From contig NZ_JPOE01000002.1 in NCBI RefSeq assembly GCF_000733775.1, forward strand, positions 186,001 to 250,000: a DNA stretch of 64,000 bases, read 5' to 3'. Position 1 is the stretch's first letter. Every line of letters starts with the position of its first letter. Of this stretch, positions 29,399 through 39,149 are shown piece after piece. The position numbers and the translations under genes are program-made. Source of the DNA: Thiomonas sp. FB-Cd (lineage in GTDB: Bacteria; Pseudomonadota; Gammaproteobacteria; Burkholderiales; Burkholderiaceae_C). A model generated the notes under the pieces. It worked only from the letters and a program-made list of their open reading frames with translations, was not told the origin of the DNA and did not search any database.

Positions 29399-29565
29399 GG
29401 TGCACTCCGATGCAAGCCCCGTTTCGGGCGCTTGCGCACGCAAAAAACCGGGCGCGCGCAGAAAAGATCGGGCGCAACCCGGGTGAGACATTGTAGGCTC
29501 CGCCAACCTTGCTGCGCAGGCCTGTGCAGCGGCCAGACGCGGACCGCGCCACCTAGAATGGCGGC

Positions 29566-31845
29566 ATGTCCGATCTATTGGCTCACCTCAATCCAGAGCA
29601 GCTTGCTGCTGTCACGCTGCCACCGGAAAACGCGCTAATTTTGGCGGGTGCCGGAAGCGGGAAAACACGTGTCCTGACCACCCGTATTGCTTGGCTCATC
29701 TCAACCGGGCAGGTGTCGCCGGCCGGGATCCTGGCGGTGACGTTTACCAACAAGGCGGCAAAGGAGATGCTTGCGCGGCTGTCGGCCATGTTGCCCATGC
29801 CCGTGCGTGGCATGTGGGTGGGGACATTTCACGGCCTATGCAATCGGTTTTTGCGGGCGCATTGGAAAGCGGCTGGTCTGTCGCAGACGTTCCAGATTCT
29901 TGACGCGCAGGATCAACTCTCGGCTGTCAAGCGACTGCTGAAAAGCCTGAACGTGGATGAGCAGCGCGCGCCGCCCAAGCAGGTGGCTTGGTTCATCAAC
30001 GACTGCAAGGAAAATGGCATGCGCGCGAAGGACTGCGATGTGCGCGATGCCCAGAGCCGCCTGTTGGCAGAGATCTACGCAGCCTACGAGGCGCAGTGTC
30101 AGCGCGAGGGTGTGGTGGACTTCGCCGAGCTGCTGCTGCGCACATACGAGGTGCTTCGCGATCACGCTGACATCCGCCAGCATTATCGGACCCGTTTCCG
30201 CCATGTCCTGGTCGATGAGTTCCAGGACACGAACCGTCTGCAGTACCAGTGGCTTAAGCTGCTGGCCGGGCCGGGGGACAAGCAAGCGAGCAGCGTGGTA
30301 GCCGTGGGTGATGACGACCAAAGTATCTACGCCTTTCGCGGGGCGAATGTGGGCAACATGGATGACTACCAGCGCGAGTTCCATGTGCACCGCATTATCA
30401 AGCTCGAGCATAACTACCGTTCGCACGCCAACATTCTTGATGCTGCGAACTACCTCATTGCGCACAACGCCCGCCGCTTAGGTAAGAACCTGAGGACCGA
30501 TGCCGGCGCAGGCGAGTTGGTCCGAGTGATCGAGCAGCCCACGGATCAGCAGGAAGCAGCTTGGCTCGTCGAGGAGATCCGTCTGCTGCTGCGCGACGGA
30601 TTTTCGCGTGACCAGATCGCCATTCTCTATCGCTCCAACGCGCAGTCACGTGTGATTGAAGGGGCGCTGTTCAATGCAGCGATTCCCTACCGTGTCTACG
30701 GTGGCCTGCGCTTTTTCGAACGCGCAGAAGTCAAGCATGCGCTTGCCTACCTGCGCCTGCTCGACAATGCCCAGGACGACAACGCATTTTTGCGTGTGGT
30801 GAACTTTCCTCCGCGCGGAATTGGCGCACGTACCCTGGAGCAGTTGCAGGATGCCGCTCGATTGCGCCAGGTGCCCCTTGTCGATGCCATCTCTGCGCTC
30901 GGTGGGCGGGGCGCCGCGAGCCTCCAGGCTTTTGTCGAGATGTTGGCTAGAGCTCGCGCGGACTGCGCAGCATTGTCCCTTCCGAATCTTGTGCGCCATG
31001 CGCTGGAACTCTCGGGGCTGCTCGCGCATTACCGCAGCGAGCGCGATGGGCAGGACAGGGTGGAAAACCTCGAGGAACTGGTCAACGCTGCTGCTGCTTT
31101 CGTCACGCAGGAGGGCTTCGGGCTGGACGCGGAGGCACTTACGCTGCAGCCGCTGTCGGAGCAGGCGCTGAGCAACCTTCAGGCCGTTGATCCCGCCACG
31201 GGTGAGACGCTGTCTCCGCTGAGCGCTTTTCTCACCCATGCCGCGTTGGAAGCGGGTGACAATCAGGCGCAGGCCGGACAAGACGCAGTGCAGATGATGA
31301 CTGTGCATGCCGCCAAGGGTCTGGAGTTTGACGTTGTTTTCATTACGGGACTCGAAGAGGGTTTGTTTCCTCATGAAAACGCGATGAACGAGGCCGATGG
31401 CATCGAGGAGGAGCGAAGACTGATGTATGTAGCCATCACCCGCGCGCGCAAGCGCCTTTACCTGAGCCATGCGCAAAGCCGAATCTTGCATGGCCAGACG
31501 CGGTACAACCTGCGCAGCCGCTTCTTGGAGGAACTGCCCGAAGGCACGCTCAAGTGGCTTTCAGGCCGGGCCGTGGGTGGTGGATTCGGCCCATCCATTG
31601 GATTGAGCATTCGCTCGCCATGGCAGGATGCACCGGCCGCGCCGTTCACACCGGCGGAGAATTTTCAACCGCAATCGACGCCCGGCTTGCGCGTCGGTCA
31701 GTCGGTATTCCACACCAAGTTCGGTGAGGGTGTCATCCTGACACTTGAAGGTCGTGGGGCGGACGCCCGCGCCCAGGTGCGCTTCAATCGGCACGGCCCG
31801 AAGTGGCTGGCGCTCAGCATTGCCAAGCTCACAGTGGTCAATTGA
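29566..31845 (+). CDS. uvrD: UvrD/Rep-family DNA helicase (DNA helicase II)
   Basis: Superfamily 1A 3'-5' helicase, 759 residues. Walker A AGAGSGKT is at 27-34, motif Ia FTNKAAKEM follows, Walker B DEFQD starts at 217, and later motifs include [31 protein letters not shown] and [12 protein letters not shown]. The C-terminal Tudor-like tail ([16 protein letters not shown]) that binds RNA polymerase is present, favouring UvrD over Rep. It is divergent from guaC. It acts in nucleotide excision and mismatch repair. Confidence 0.93.
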   Translation: MSDLLAHLNPEQLAAVTLPPENALILAGAGSGKTRVLTTRIAWLISTGQVSPAGILAVTFTNKAAKEMLARLSAMLPMPVRGMWVGTFHGLCNRFLRAHWKAAGLSQTFQILDAQDQLSAVKRLLKSLNVDEQRAPPKQVAWFINDCKENGMRAKDCDVRDAQSRLLAEIYAAYEAQCQREGVVDFAELLLRTYEVLRDHADIRQHYRTRFRHVLVDEFQDTNRLQYQWLKLLAGPGDKQASSVVAVGDDDQSIYAFRGANVGNMDDYQREFHVHRIIKLEHNYRSHANILDAANYLIAHNARRLGKNLRTDAGAGELVRVIEQPTDQQEAAWLVEEIRLLLRDGFSRDQIAILYRSNAQSRVIEGALFNAAIPYRVYGGLRFFERAEVKHALAYLRLLDNAQDDNAFLRVVNFPPRGIGARTLEQLQDAARLRQVPLVDAISALGGRGAASLQAFVEMLARARADCAALSLPNLVRHALELSGLLAHYRSERDGQDRVENLEELVNAAAAFVTQEGFGLDAEALTLQPLSEQALSNLQAVDPATGETLSPLSAFLTHAALEAGDNQAQAGQDAVQMMTVHAAKGLEFDVVFITGLEEGLFPHENAMNEADGIEEERRLMYVAITRARKRLYLSHAQSRILHGQTRYNLRSRFLEELPEGTLKWLSGRAVGGGFGPSIGLSIRSPWQDAPAAPFTPAENFQPQSTPGLRVGQSVFHTKFGEGVILTLEGRGADARAQVRFNRHGPKWLALSIAKLTVVN

Positions 31846-31874
31846 CTCGTGACCCTTGGCAGGTCAGCTTCGTC

Positions 31875-32390
31875 TCAACGCTTGACCACGACTGGGGAAT
31901 CCGGCAATTCATTTCGCTTGGCGCCGCCCGAATTCGGCGCATGCTCGGCAAGCAGTGTGGTCAGCCCGGCGATGCCACGGAGAACAGCTTCCAGGTGCCG
32001 GCCCGCGCTGAGTTGCTCTTCCATGTCTTGGCATACGGACTGCCATTGTGCGGGGGCGACCTTCGACGTGAGGCGGCGGTCGCACACGATTTCCACTGCG
32101 TGCTCAGCGAGTAGAAGGTAGATCAACACCCCGTCGTTGTGTTCGGTATCCCACACCCGCAACAGCGAGAACAGTTCGACTGCGCGCTGGCGGGGCGTGA
32201 CCCCGCGTAGCAATTCGGGCCAGTCCAGCGTGCCCTCGATCGCCACGCGGATTTCGCCTCCGTGCAGGCGTTCGGCGTCATGCACGGCCTGCGTGATGGC
32301 CTGCATTGCGCGGCGGGGGAACAGCACGTGTACCCTCGCGGCGGGAAAGAATGCGTGGCGCGCAAAGCGTGCCAGATCGCTACTTACCAT
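31875..32390 (-). CDS. Short TPM-domain protein without signal peptide
   Basis: 171 residues. The segment ITQAVHDAERLHGGEIRVAIE to CDRRLTSKVAPAQWQSVC is a TPM domain of the kind found in YgcG-type proteins. This product lacks the signal peptide and Gly-rich tail of its neighbour; its N-terminus (LARFARHAFFPAARVHVLFP) resembles the family of cytoplasmic TPM proteins paired with LemA. Its ATG at 32390 overlaps the end of the preceding TPM gene by 7 bp. Third gene of lemA-TPM-TPM; function unknown. Confidence 0.8.
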   Translation of the reverse strand: MVSSDLARFARHAFFPAARVHVLFPRRAMQAITQAVHDAERLHGGEIRVAIEGTLDWPELLRGVTPRQRAVELFSLLRVWDTEHNDGVLIYLLLAEHAVEIVCDRRLTSKVAPAQWQSVCQDMEEQLSAGRHLEAVLRGIAGLTTLLAEHAPNSGGAKRNELPDSPVVVKR

Positions 32391-33250
32391 CGTCCCGATG
32401 CGCCGCCGCCGCCAAAGCCCCCGCCGCCGCCGGAATAGCCCCCGCCAAGACCTCCCCCGCCCCCGCCAAAACCGCCTCCGCCGAAGCCTCCGGGCCAGCC
32501 GCCAATGCGGATGCCGCTGAATACGACAACAAACGCAATCAGAGCGGCCAACAGCCCCAACAAACCTGAGCCGGCGAGCAACCACCCAGTTACGCCAGCA
32601 ACAGCAGCTGAGGCGCCTGCACCCAGCAGCCGGCCGAGCGCGGCGCTGAGCGCATGGCCGAGGATGATGGCGCCGAATATGATGAACAGGCCGAGTTCGA
32701 TGGGTGACCCCTGCTGTGAATGCGCCCGCTGCACTTGGGCCGGCGCTGGCGGAAGCGCTTCGCCTTCGATCAGTTGCATCAGCCGCGCTACCCCAGCCTG
32801 GATTCCTCCGTCATAGTCGCCAAGGCGAAATCGCGGCGTGATGTCCTCGGCGATGATGCGCTTGGCACTGGCGTCTGGAATCGTCCCCTCCAGTCCGTAG
32901 CCCACCTCAATGCGCACTGCATGGTCATCCTTGGCGACCAGCACCAGCACGCCGTCGTCGACGCCTTTCCGGCCCAGCTTCCAGATGCCGGTGACGCGAA
33001 TTGAGTATTGCTCGATGCTCTCCGGTCGCGTGGTGGGCACGATAAGTACCGCGATCTGGCTCCCTTTGCGCGCCGAGAACCCCACGAGTTGTGCATCCAA
33101 CTGCTGAACCTGTTGCGTGCTCAAGGTCCTTGTGAGATCAGTCACCGGTGCGGTGAGGGGCGGAACGGCAACCAGAGCCCACGCAGGTACCAGCGACGAA
33201 AGCCATAGGAGCGCGCCCCATAGCAAGCGGGAGGCAGTATGCCGCATCAT
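32384..33250 (-). CDS. Secreted or membrane-anchored TPM-domain protein (YgcG family)
   Basis: 288 residues from ATG 33250. A signal peptide (MMRHTASRLLWGALLWLSS...WA) precedes a TPM domain (about 30-160: LDAQLVGFSARKGSQIAVLIV, EVGYGLEGTIPDASAKRI). A transmembrane region (about 188-240) and a Gly-rich C-terminus ending in GGGASGRW follow. A TTG start at 33283, overlapping the lemA stop as TTGA, would add 11 residues in front of the same signal sequence; I cannot exclude it. Such proteins regularly accompany LemA; a role in envelope integrity or photosystem-like repair is only analogy. Confidence 0.85.
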   Translation of the reverse strand: MMRHTASRLLWGALLWLSSLVPAWALVAVPPLTAPVTDLTRTLSTQQVQQLDAQLVGFSARKGSQIAVLIVPTTRPESIEQYSIRVTGIWKLGRKGVDDGVLVLVAKDDHAVRIEVGYGLEGTIPDASAKRIIAEDITPRFRLGDYDGGIQAGVARLMQLIEGEALPPAPAQVQRAHSQQGSPIELGLFIIFGAIILGHALSAALGRLLGAGASAAVAGVTGWLLAGSGLLGLLAALIAFVVVFSGIRIGGWPGGFGGGGFGGGGGGLGGGYSGGGGGFGGGGASGRW

Positions 33251-33279
33251 GATCGAACTCGGGCGGAGCAAGGCCGCCC

Positions 33280-33906
33280 TCAATTCGATGCTGCGGGCTT
33301 AGGTCTTGGCGCAACAGTGCCAAAATCGACCTTGGGGGGTGTGGCGATCACGCTTTCGTTGTCGACCGTGAAGCTTGGCTTGGTCTTATAGCCGAGCGCC
33401 GTGGCCGTGAGGTTGCTCGGGAACTGACGTACCGTGTTGTTGTAGGCCTGCACCGCCTCGATATAGCGCATGCGGGCAACGGTGATGCGGTTTTCCGTGC
33501 CCTCGAGCTGCGCTTGCAGGTCGCGAAACGATGCGTCGGCCTTGAGTTGCGGATAGTTCTCGGACACAGCGATGAGGCGCGACAGGGCACTGGTCATCTG
33601 TTGTTGAGCCGCCTGAAATTTGGCAAAGGCTTGCGGGTCGTTCACGAGTTCAGGCGTGGCGCTGACCGAACCGACGGACGCGCGCGCCTCTGTCACGGCC
33701 GTAAGAACTTCCTTTTCATGGCTGGCGTATCCCTTGACCGTTGCGACCAGGTTCGGTACGAGATCGGCTCGGCGCTGGTATTGGTTGAGTACCTCAGCCC
33801 ACGAGGCTTTGACCTGCTCGTCCTGCCGCTGCAGAGCGTTGTAGCCGCAACCACTGAGACTTGAAGCAAGCAGAAGCAGGGCGGCAATTAGACGGAGTGG
33901 TCGCAT
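33280..33906 (-). CDS. lemA: LemA family lipoprotein
   Basis: 208 residues from ATG 33906 (MRPLRLIAALLLLASSLSGC): a signal sequence with lipobox LSGC, so it is lipidated in the envelope here. The LemA core follows: YNALQRQDEQVKASWAEV, YQRRADLVPNLVATVKGYASHE split over two helices, and VQAYNNTVRQFPSN. An upstream in-frame start at 33951 would bury the signal peptide and is less likely. It heads the lemA-TPM-TPM operon. Confidence 0.93.
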   Translation of the reverse strand: MRPLRLIAALLLLASSLSGCGYNALQRQDEQVKASWAEVLNQYQRRADLVPNLVATVKGYASHEKEVLTAVTEARASVGSVSATPELVNDPQAFAKFQAAQQQMTSALSRLIAVSENYPQLKADASFRDLQAQLEGTENRITVARMRYIEAVQAYNNTVRQFPSNLTATALGYKTKPSFTVDNESVIATPPKVDFGTVAPRPKPAASN

Positions 33907-33973
33907 GATGGGCCTCGCTGTTCGGCACGGATTTGTGACATACCGAAGCATACGGTGTCATTTTGCGTCGCGC

Positions 33974-34789
33974 TCAGTTTGGCTCTTGCGCAGTGCTTGG
34001 AGGTGGCGCCGCGACGTCTGGACCAGGGCCAGGAATCAGGCTGCGCACGCTTGCATAGAAAGAAAGAATGAAGGCGAGAAACAAGAACAGCGCCACGGGC
34101 AGGCTTAGTAACGTGGCGGCTTCCGCGCTGGCTCCGGCTAACTGGGCCAAAAGCACGATGATGATGGGGACGGCGGAAAAGAGCAGGAACCACTGGATGC
34201 TATAGAGCATGAACGCGCGCAGGTTGCCTAGCACGATGATGAAGCTTGTGAAGAGCGCCTGCCACGGGCCCATGCCCCACCAACTCACCAAGGGCGGGGC
34301 GAACCAGAACGCCATGGACACCGGCACATAGGCCAGCGTTGCCAGTAATGCCGCGATGCGCAAGGCCCCGCTCTTGACTAGCGCGGCAGACGGCATGGCG
34401 CCAAACAGTAGCAGTCGCAACAGCGCGCCGCCGTCCACCCAGGATGCAAGCGCTAGAACGCCAACGACGGCCGCCGTATAGAGTACGCCGAGCATGAGCA
34501 AGGCGCGGACACGTGGGCGAGCCGTGCGTAACCCAGCCAATAGGACTGTGGGCCACACCGTTTCGCCCACGGCGATTTTTCGAGAGGCAAGCATGAAGCC
34601 CAAAGTGGCAATCTGCACAACCAGGAGTGGAACCAGCCCGCCGAGCACCGGTAGCATGGAGAACAGGCCCACCGCGAGGATGTAGCTACTCATCATGAGC
34701 AGCACGCTCCAAGGTTGGCGCAGTAGCCAGATGAAACCCAGCTTGACCCAGCTCAGGCCCTCGCGGGCGGGGACGGTACGCAGTTGCAT
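33974..34789 (-). CDS. BPSS1780-family multi-pass membrane protein
   Basis: 271 residues from ATG 34789, starting MQLRTVPAREGLSWVKLGF, the signature opening of the BPSS1780 family known almost only from betaproteobacteria. Six or so hydrophobic helices follow (first pair about 22-62, then 82-110, 128-160, 180-205, 220-250), and the tail is Pro-rich. A longer frame to 34972 is not family-like. Function unknown. It sits 50 bp downstream of thrB on the same strand, a pairing I also associate with Burkholderiales. Confidence 0.82.
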   Translation of the reverse strand: MQLRTVPAREGLSWVKLGFIWLLRQPWSVLLMMSSYILAVGLFSMLPVLGGLVPLLVVQIATLGFMLASRKIAVGETVWPTVLLAGLRTARPRVRALLMLGVLYTAAVVGVLALASWVDGGALLRLLLFGAMPSAALVKSGALRIAALLATLAYVPVSMAFWFAPPLVSWWGMGPWQALFTSFIIVLGNLRAFMLYSIQWFLLFSAVPIIIVLLAQLAGASAEAATLLSLPVALFLFLAFILSFYASVRSLIPGPGPDVAAPPPSTAQEPN

Positions 34790-34839
34790 GGTGGTTGGGG
34801 GTGATATGGTGAACCCGGGCGCAGCGGGCGGCGCCTGGC

Positions 34840-35802
34840 TCAGACTGGCGCGTGTTTGGCCTGCGCCGCTCGCACTCGCTGGCGCAGCACGCGCTCGAAA
34901 TGAGCGGGATCGTGGGGTTTGAGCAGGTGAGCATCGCGCGGAAGATAAAAGTCCGCCAGACGAGAGGCCCAAAAGCGCAGCGCTGCAGCGCGCAGAGCAG
35001 CGGGAAGAAGGGCGATCTCTTCGGGGCGCAGGCGACGGACCTGTTCGTAGGCGCTGATCATGGCCTGGGTGCGCTCAGCATCCAGGACGCCGGAAGGCTG
35101 GACAATGCACCAGTCGTTCAAGGCGACTGCCAAGTCAAATACCCATGTATCGCATCCCGCGAAATACCAGTCGAAAACGCCTGACAGTACGCCATTGTCG
35201 AACAGCGCGTTATCGCGGAACAGGTCGGCATGCACCGCGCTGCGCGGCAGGCGGCTGTACGCGGGGTCCTCTGCGAGTGCGATCTGATAGGCAAGTTCCG
35301 CCTCCAGCAAAGCTCGCTGTTCGGTGTTCAGGTAAGGCACGATCCGCGGAACGGTTTCACGTTGCCAGGCCAACCCGCGCAGGTTGGGTTGTTGCAAGGG
35401 AAAATCCACGGCTGCCAAGTGCATGCGGGCCAAACAGGTGCCGATCTGGGCACAATGCGTGGGGTCCGGCTGCAATTCGCTGCGGCCGGGAAGGCGCGTG
35501 ACCAAGGCAGCTGGTTTGTGCTTGATTTCATGCAGGATGCGGCCTTCACGGTCAGCCATCGGGTCCGGCACGGGAATGGTGTGTGTGGCCAGATGGTGCA
35601 TCAACCGCAGATAAAACGGAAGCTGTTCGGAGCGCAGGCGCTCGAAAAGCGTAAGGACAAAGCATCCGCGTGTAGTCGTGACGAAGTAATTGGTGTTCTC
35701 AATACCGCTCGCTATTCCTTGCAGTTCGGTAAGTGAGCCGAGATCAAAGCCAGCCAGGAAGGCTCGGACGTCGTTTGCCTCGAGTGGAGTGAAGACAGCC
35801 AT
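34840..35802 (-). CDS. thrB: Homoserine kinase (ThrB, APH-fold type)
   Basis: Phosphorylates homoserine in threonine synthesis. The 320 residues belong to the aminoglycoside-phosphotransferase fold type used by many beta- and gammaproteobacteria, not the GHMP type. The start MAVFTPLEANDVRAFLAGFDLG is typical. The ATP site begins GIENTNYFVTT, and the catalytic loop is HADLFRDNALF with the later GVFDWYFAGCD. I chose ATG 35802; the frame continues to 36021 across the DUF2782 gene and is not meaningful there. Confidence 0.93.
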   Translation of the reverse strand: MAVFTPLEANDVRAFLAGFDLGSLTELQGIASGIENTNYFVTTTRGCFVLTLFERLRSEQLPFYLRLMHHLATHTIPVPDPMADREGRILHEIKHKPAALVTRLPGRSELQPDPTHCAQIGTCLARMHLAAVDFPLQQPNLRGLAWQRETVPRIVPYLNTEQRALLEAELAYQIALAEDPAYSRLPRSAVHADLFRDNALFDNGVLSGVFDWYFAGCDTWVFDLAVALNDWCIVQPSGVLDAERTQAMISAYEQVRRLRPEEIALLPAALRAAALRFWASRLADFYLPRDAHLLKPHDPAHFERVLRQRVRAAQAKHAPV

Positions 35803-35902
35803 GGACGAAGTCAGGACAGGCGCAACGCGTGTGGTGCGCAGGCCGCGCAGTGCACTGGCGCATGGGTATGACGTGGGAGGCGGCCCTGCGGGCGGGCCAA
35901 GA

Positions 35903-36256
35903 TCATTTGAACGTGCCGATGGTCCACTGCGCGCGGCCCTGCATGTTTGCGGGGTCTGTGCTGGACGAAACATCGGGCGGCACGACGTTGTAGGCAGCGC
36001 CTCCGTGAAGCGGTTGCACATGAATCACGGTGGTCGCGCCACGGACCTGCCGCTCTTGGATGCGCATTGCACGATCCTGCGTCACTTGGTTGCGCACGAC
36101 AGGTTCGGGATATTTGGATTTGGGCTGCGTGTCGGCCAAGCCGCTCTTGGGCGAAGGGCGAACAGGCGAGTCAACCTGCGCCCACGCGTCGCTCCATGCA
36201 AGAGAGACGGTCAGGACCAAGCATGCGGCACGGCGTATGGATCGAGCACAGTTCAT
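35903..36256 (-). CDS. DUF2782 small periplasmic protein
   Basis: 117 residues with a signal peptide (CLVLTVSLAWSDAWA) and then a short domain with EPVVRNQVTQDRAMRIQERQVRG and the GGAAYNVVP motif, matching DUF2782. This family regularly stands between thrB and polA in beta- and gammaproteobacteria, as here. ATG 36256 gives the proper signal peptide. Divergent from polA, 94 bp apart. Function unknown. Confidence 0.85.
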   Translation of the reverse strand: MNCARSIRRAACLVLTVSLAWSDAWAQVDSPVRPSPKSGLADTQPKSKYPEPVVRNQVTQDRAMRIQERQVRGATTVIHVQPLHGGAAYNVVPPDVSSSTDPANMQGRAQWTIGTFK

Positions 36257-36350
36257 GGAGTGAATTTTAACGGCGCGCCAAGGCAGCACTGTCGCTCGCG
36301 GCCGGAGTGCGTCCCACCAAAGGTCCGGCCATGCGCTGATAATCCTACCC

Positions 36351-39134
36351 ATGACGCACCAATCCGACAACGCTCCGACTTTGCTGCTGGTCGACGGCTC
36401 CAGCTACCTCTACCGCGCTTTTCACGCAATGCCCGATCTGCGCGGCCCACAGGGTGAACCCACCGGCGCGCTTTACGGCATGGTTGCCATGTTGCGGCGC
36501 CTGCGCGAACAGTACCCTCCCACCAAGGGTTATCGCCTGGCGGGGTGCGTTTTTGATTCCAAGGGCCCCACCTTTCGCAACGCCATGTACGCCGATTACA
36601 AGGCCCAGCGCGCGCCGATGCCTGAGGAATTGGTGCAGCAGATCGAACCGATACACGAAGCGGTGCGCCTCATGGGGTGGCCGCTGCTCGAAGTGCCGCA
36701 CGTCGAGGCTGACGACGTAATTGGCACGCTGGCGGTGCGCGCGCATGCCAGGCGTGTGCGCACCCTTATTTCCACGGGGGACAAGGATCTTGCACAGTTG
36801 GTGAACGACCACATCAGTCTGGTGAACACGATGAGCAACGAGGTTTTGGACGAGCAGGGCGTGCTGACCAAATTCGGCGTTCCGCCGAGGATGATTGTCG
36901 ACTACCTCGCACTGGTGGGTGACAGCGTGGACAACGTGCCTGGGGTCCGCAATGTCGGCCCCAAGACAGCCGTGAAGTGGTTAAGTCAATATGGCTCGTT
37001 GGAGGGCGTGGTCGCCCATGCCGAAGAAATCCCAGGTGCGGTAGGGAAAAACCTGCGAGAGGCACTTGCGTGGCTGCCTACGGCGCGCAAGCTCGTGACC
37101 ATCGCTACGGATTGCAGCCTCGATGGTTACGTGCAGGATTTCGACGCCGATCTGTGTCCGCAACCCGAAGATGCTGCCGCGCTCATCCCATTTTTTCAGC
37201 GCTACGGACTCAAGAAGTTCTTGCACGAGTTGCAAGCTCAGCGACCCTCGCGGCAGGGCTCTCTTCTTGCTGACAGCGGGCTGAACCATGAGGGCGCCGC
37301 CGATTTGCCCGCCCAACCCGCGCAACGCGCCGGGCACTATGAGACGGTGTGCACGTGGGGGCAATTTGAGGCATGGTTGGCGCTCGTTGATAGCGCCCCG
37401 CTCACGGCTTTGGACACGGAGACAGACTCGCTCGAGCCTATGCGCGCGCGGCTGGTGGGGCTGTCGATATGTGTCGAACCAGGACACGCGGCCTACATTC
37501 CGCTCGCGCATGCTTACCCTGGGGCGCCTGCCCAGTTGCCCCTTGATGCAGTCCTCCAGCGTCTCAAGCCCTGGCTGGAAAGCGCTGCAAAGCCCAAGTT
37601 GGGCCAAAACAGCAAATACGATCGCCATGTGCTGCAAAATGCCGGCATCAACGTGCGTGGTTACGTCCATGACACGCTTCTGCAAAGCTACGTGCTTGAG
37701 GCGCACAAGACGCACAGCTTGGACAGCCTGGTGGTGCGGCACCTCGGGCGTAACGACACCTTGAGCTATGAGCAGGTCTGCGGCAAGGGTGCTAGCGCGA
37801 TTACTTTTGACCAAGTCGCGCTTGACCTTGCGACCCGGTACAGCGGTGAGGACGCTGACCTGTGCATGCAGGTCCACCGCACTTTGTTCCCGCGTATCGA
37901 GGCCGACGCCGGGTTGGCACGCATCTACGAACTGGAGATCCAGGTCAGCCGCGTGTTGCAACGGATGGAGCGTACCGGGGTCTTAATCGATGCAGCGGCG
38001 CTGCATGTGCAAAGCGCGGAATTGGCCGCCAAAATGCACGATCTTGAAACCCGTGCCTACGCTCTGGCCGGTGGGCCGTTCAATTTGGCCAGCCCCAAGC
38101 AGATCGGCGAGATTCTTTTTGATCGGTTGCAACTGCCGGTGCAGAAAAAGACGGCATCGGGTACGCCGTCCACGGACGAGGAGGTCTTGGAAAAGTTATC
38201 TGAAAATTACCCATTACCGCGCGTCATCCTTGACCATCGCGGCCTTTCTAAGCTCAAGAGCACGTATACCGAAAAGCTGCCCCTTATGGTCAATGAGACA
38301 ACCGGGCGCGTGCACACCAATTACTCGCAAGCCACTGCTGTGACCGGCCGGTTGGCGTCGAACGAGCCGAACCTGCAGAACATTCCGGTGCGCACGACCG
38401 AAGGTCGGCGTATTCGCGAGGCCTTCATTGCCCCAGAAGGCTGGTTGATTGCATCGAGTGATTATTCCCAAATTGAGTTGCGCATCATGGCGCACCTGTC
38501 CCAGGATAAGGGGTTGTTGGCAGCATTCGCGGCCGGCGAGGACATTCATCGCGCCACGGCTTCAGAGATTTTTGGCGTTACGCCCATCGAGGTTAATGCT
38601 GAGCAGCGCCGGATGGCCAAGGTGATCAATTTCGGGTTGATCTACGGCATGAGCGCATTCGGTCTTGCGCGTAATCTGGGGCTGGAACGCGATGCGGCCA
38701 AGCTCTACATCGACCGCTACTTCGCGCGCTACCCCGGGGTTGCGGCCTATATGGAACGCACACGTGCTCAAGCCAAGGCCACGGGCTTTGTGGAGACGGT
38801 GTTTGGCCGTCGCCTTTGGTTGCCCGAGATCAACTCTCCAAATGGCCCTCGGCGTGCCGCCGCCGAGCGTGCCGCGATCAATGCGCCGATGCAGGGGACC
38901 GCGGCAGACCTTATCAAGATGGCGATGGTTGCGGTGGACAGCGCATTGGCGCGCGAAGGATTGCAGACCCGCATGGTGATGCAGGTTCACGACGAGCTCG
39001 TGCTTGAAGTCCCGCTCGACGAAACCGAGTGGGTGCGCACCGAGATTCCTCGGTTGATGGCCGGCGTGGCCAGACTTGATGTTCATCTCTTGGCAGAGCT
39101 CGGCATGGGCAGAAACTGGGAATTGGCGCATTGA
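36351..39134 (+). CDS. polA: DNA polymerase I
   Basis: 927 residues with all three domains. The 5' nuclease (1-290) has LLVDGSSYLYRAFHA and STGDKDLAQLV. The 3'-5' exonuclease (about 320-510) keeps its acidic residues (LDTETDSL), so proofreading is probably active. The polymerase domain has Asp704 in DYSQIELR, the O helix RRMAKVINFGLIYG and the C motif QVHDELVLEV. Processes Okazaki fragments and fills repair gaps. A TnpB relic begins 15 bp after its stop. Confidence 0.98.
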   Translation: MTHQSDNAPTLLLVDGSSYLYRAFHAMPDLRGPQGEPTGALYGMVAMLRRLREQYPPTKGYRLAGCVFDSKGPTFRNAMYADYKAQRAPMPEELVQQIEPIHEAVRLMGWPLLEVPHVEADDVIGTLAVRAHARRVRTLISTGDKDLAQLVNDHISLVNTMSNEVLDEQGVLTKFGVPPRMIVDYLALVGDSVDNVPGVRNVGPKTAVKWLSQYGSLEGVVAHAEEIPGAVGKNLREALAWLPTARKLVTIATDCSLDGYVQDFDADLCPQPEDAAALIPFFQRYGLKKFLHELQAQRPSRQGSLLADSGLNHEGAADLPAQPAQRAGHYETVCTWGQFEAWLALVDSAPLTALDTETDSLEPMRARLVGLSICVEPGHAAYIPLAHAYPGAPAQLPLDAVLQRLKPWLESAAKPKLGQNSKYDRHVLQNAGINVRGYVHDTLLQSYVLEAHKTHSLDSLVVRHLGRNDTLSYEQVCGKGASAITFDQVALDLATRYSGEDADLCMQVHRTLFPRIEADAGLARIYELEIQVSRVLQRMERTGVLIDAAALHVQSAELAAKMHDLETRAYALAGGPFNLASPKQIGEILFDRLQLPVQKKTASGTPSTDEEVLEKLSENYPLPRVILDHRGLSKLKSTYTEKLPLMVNETTGRVHTNYSQATAVTGRLASNEPNLQNIPVRTTEGRRIREAFIAPEGWLIASSDYSQIELRIMAHLSQDKGLLAAFAAGEDIHRATASEIFGVTPIEVNAEQRRMAKVINFGLIYGMSAFGLARNLGLERDAAKLYIDRYFARYPGVAAYMERTRAQAKATGFVETVFGRRLWLPEINSPNGPRRAAAERAAINAPMQGTAADLIKMAMVAVDSALAREGLQTRMVMQVHDELVLEVPLDETEWVRTEIPRLMAGVARLDVHLLAELGMGRNWELAH

Positions 39135-39149
39135 TCATTTGCTCGCCCA

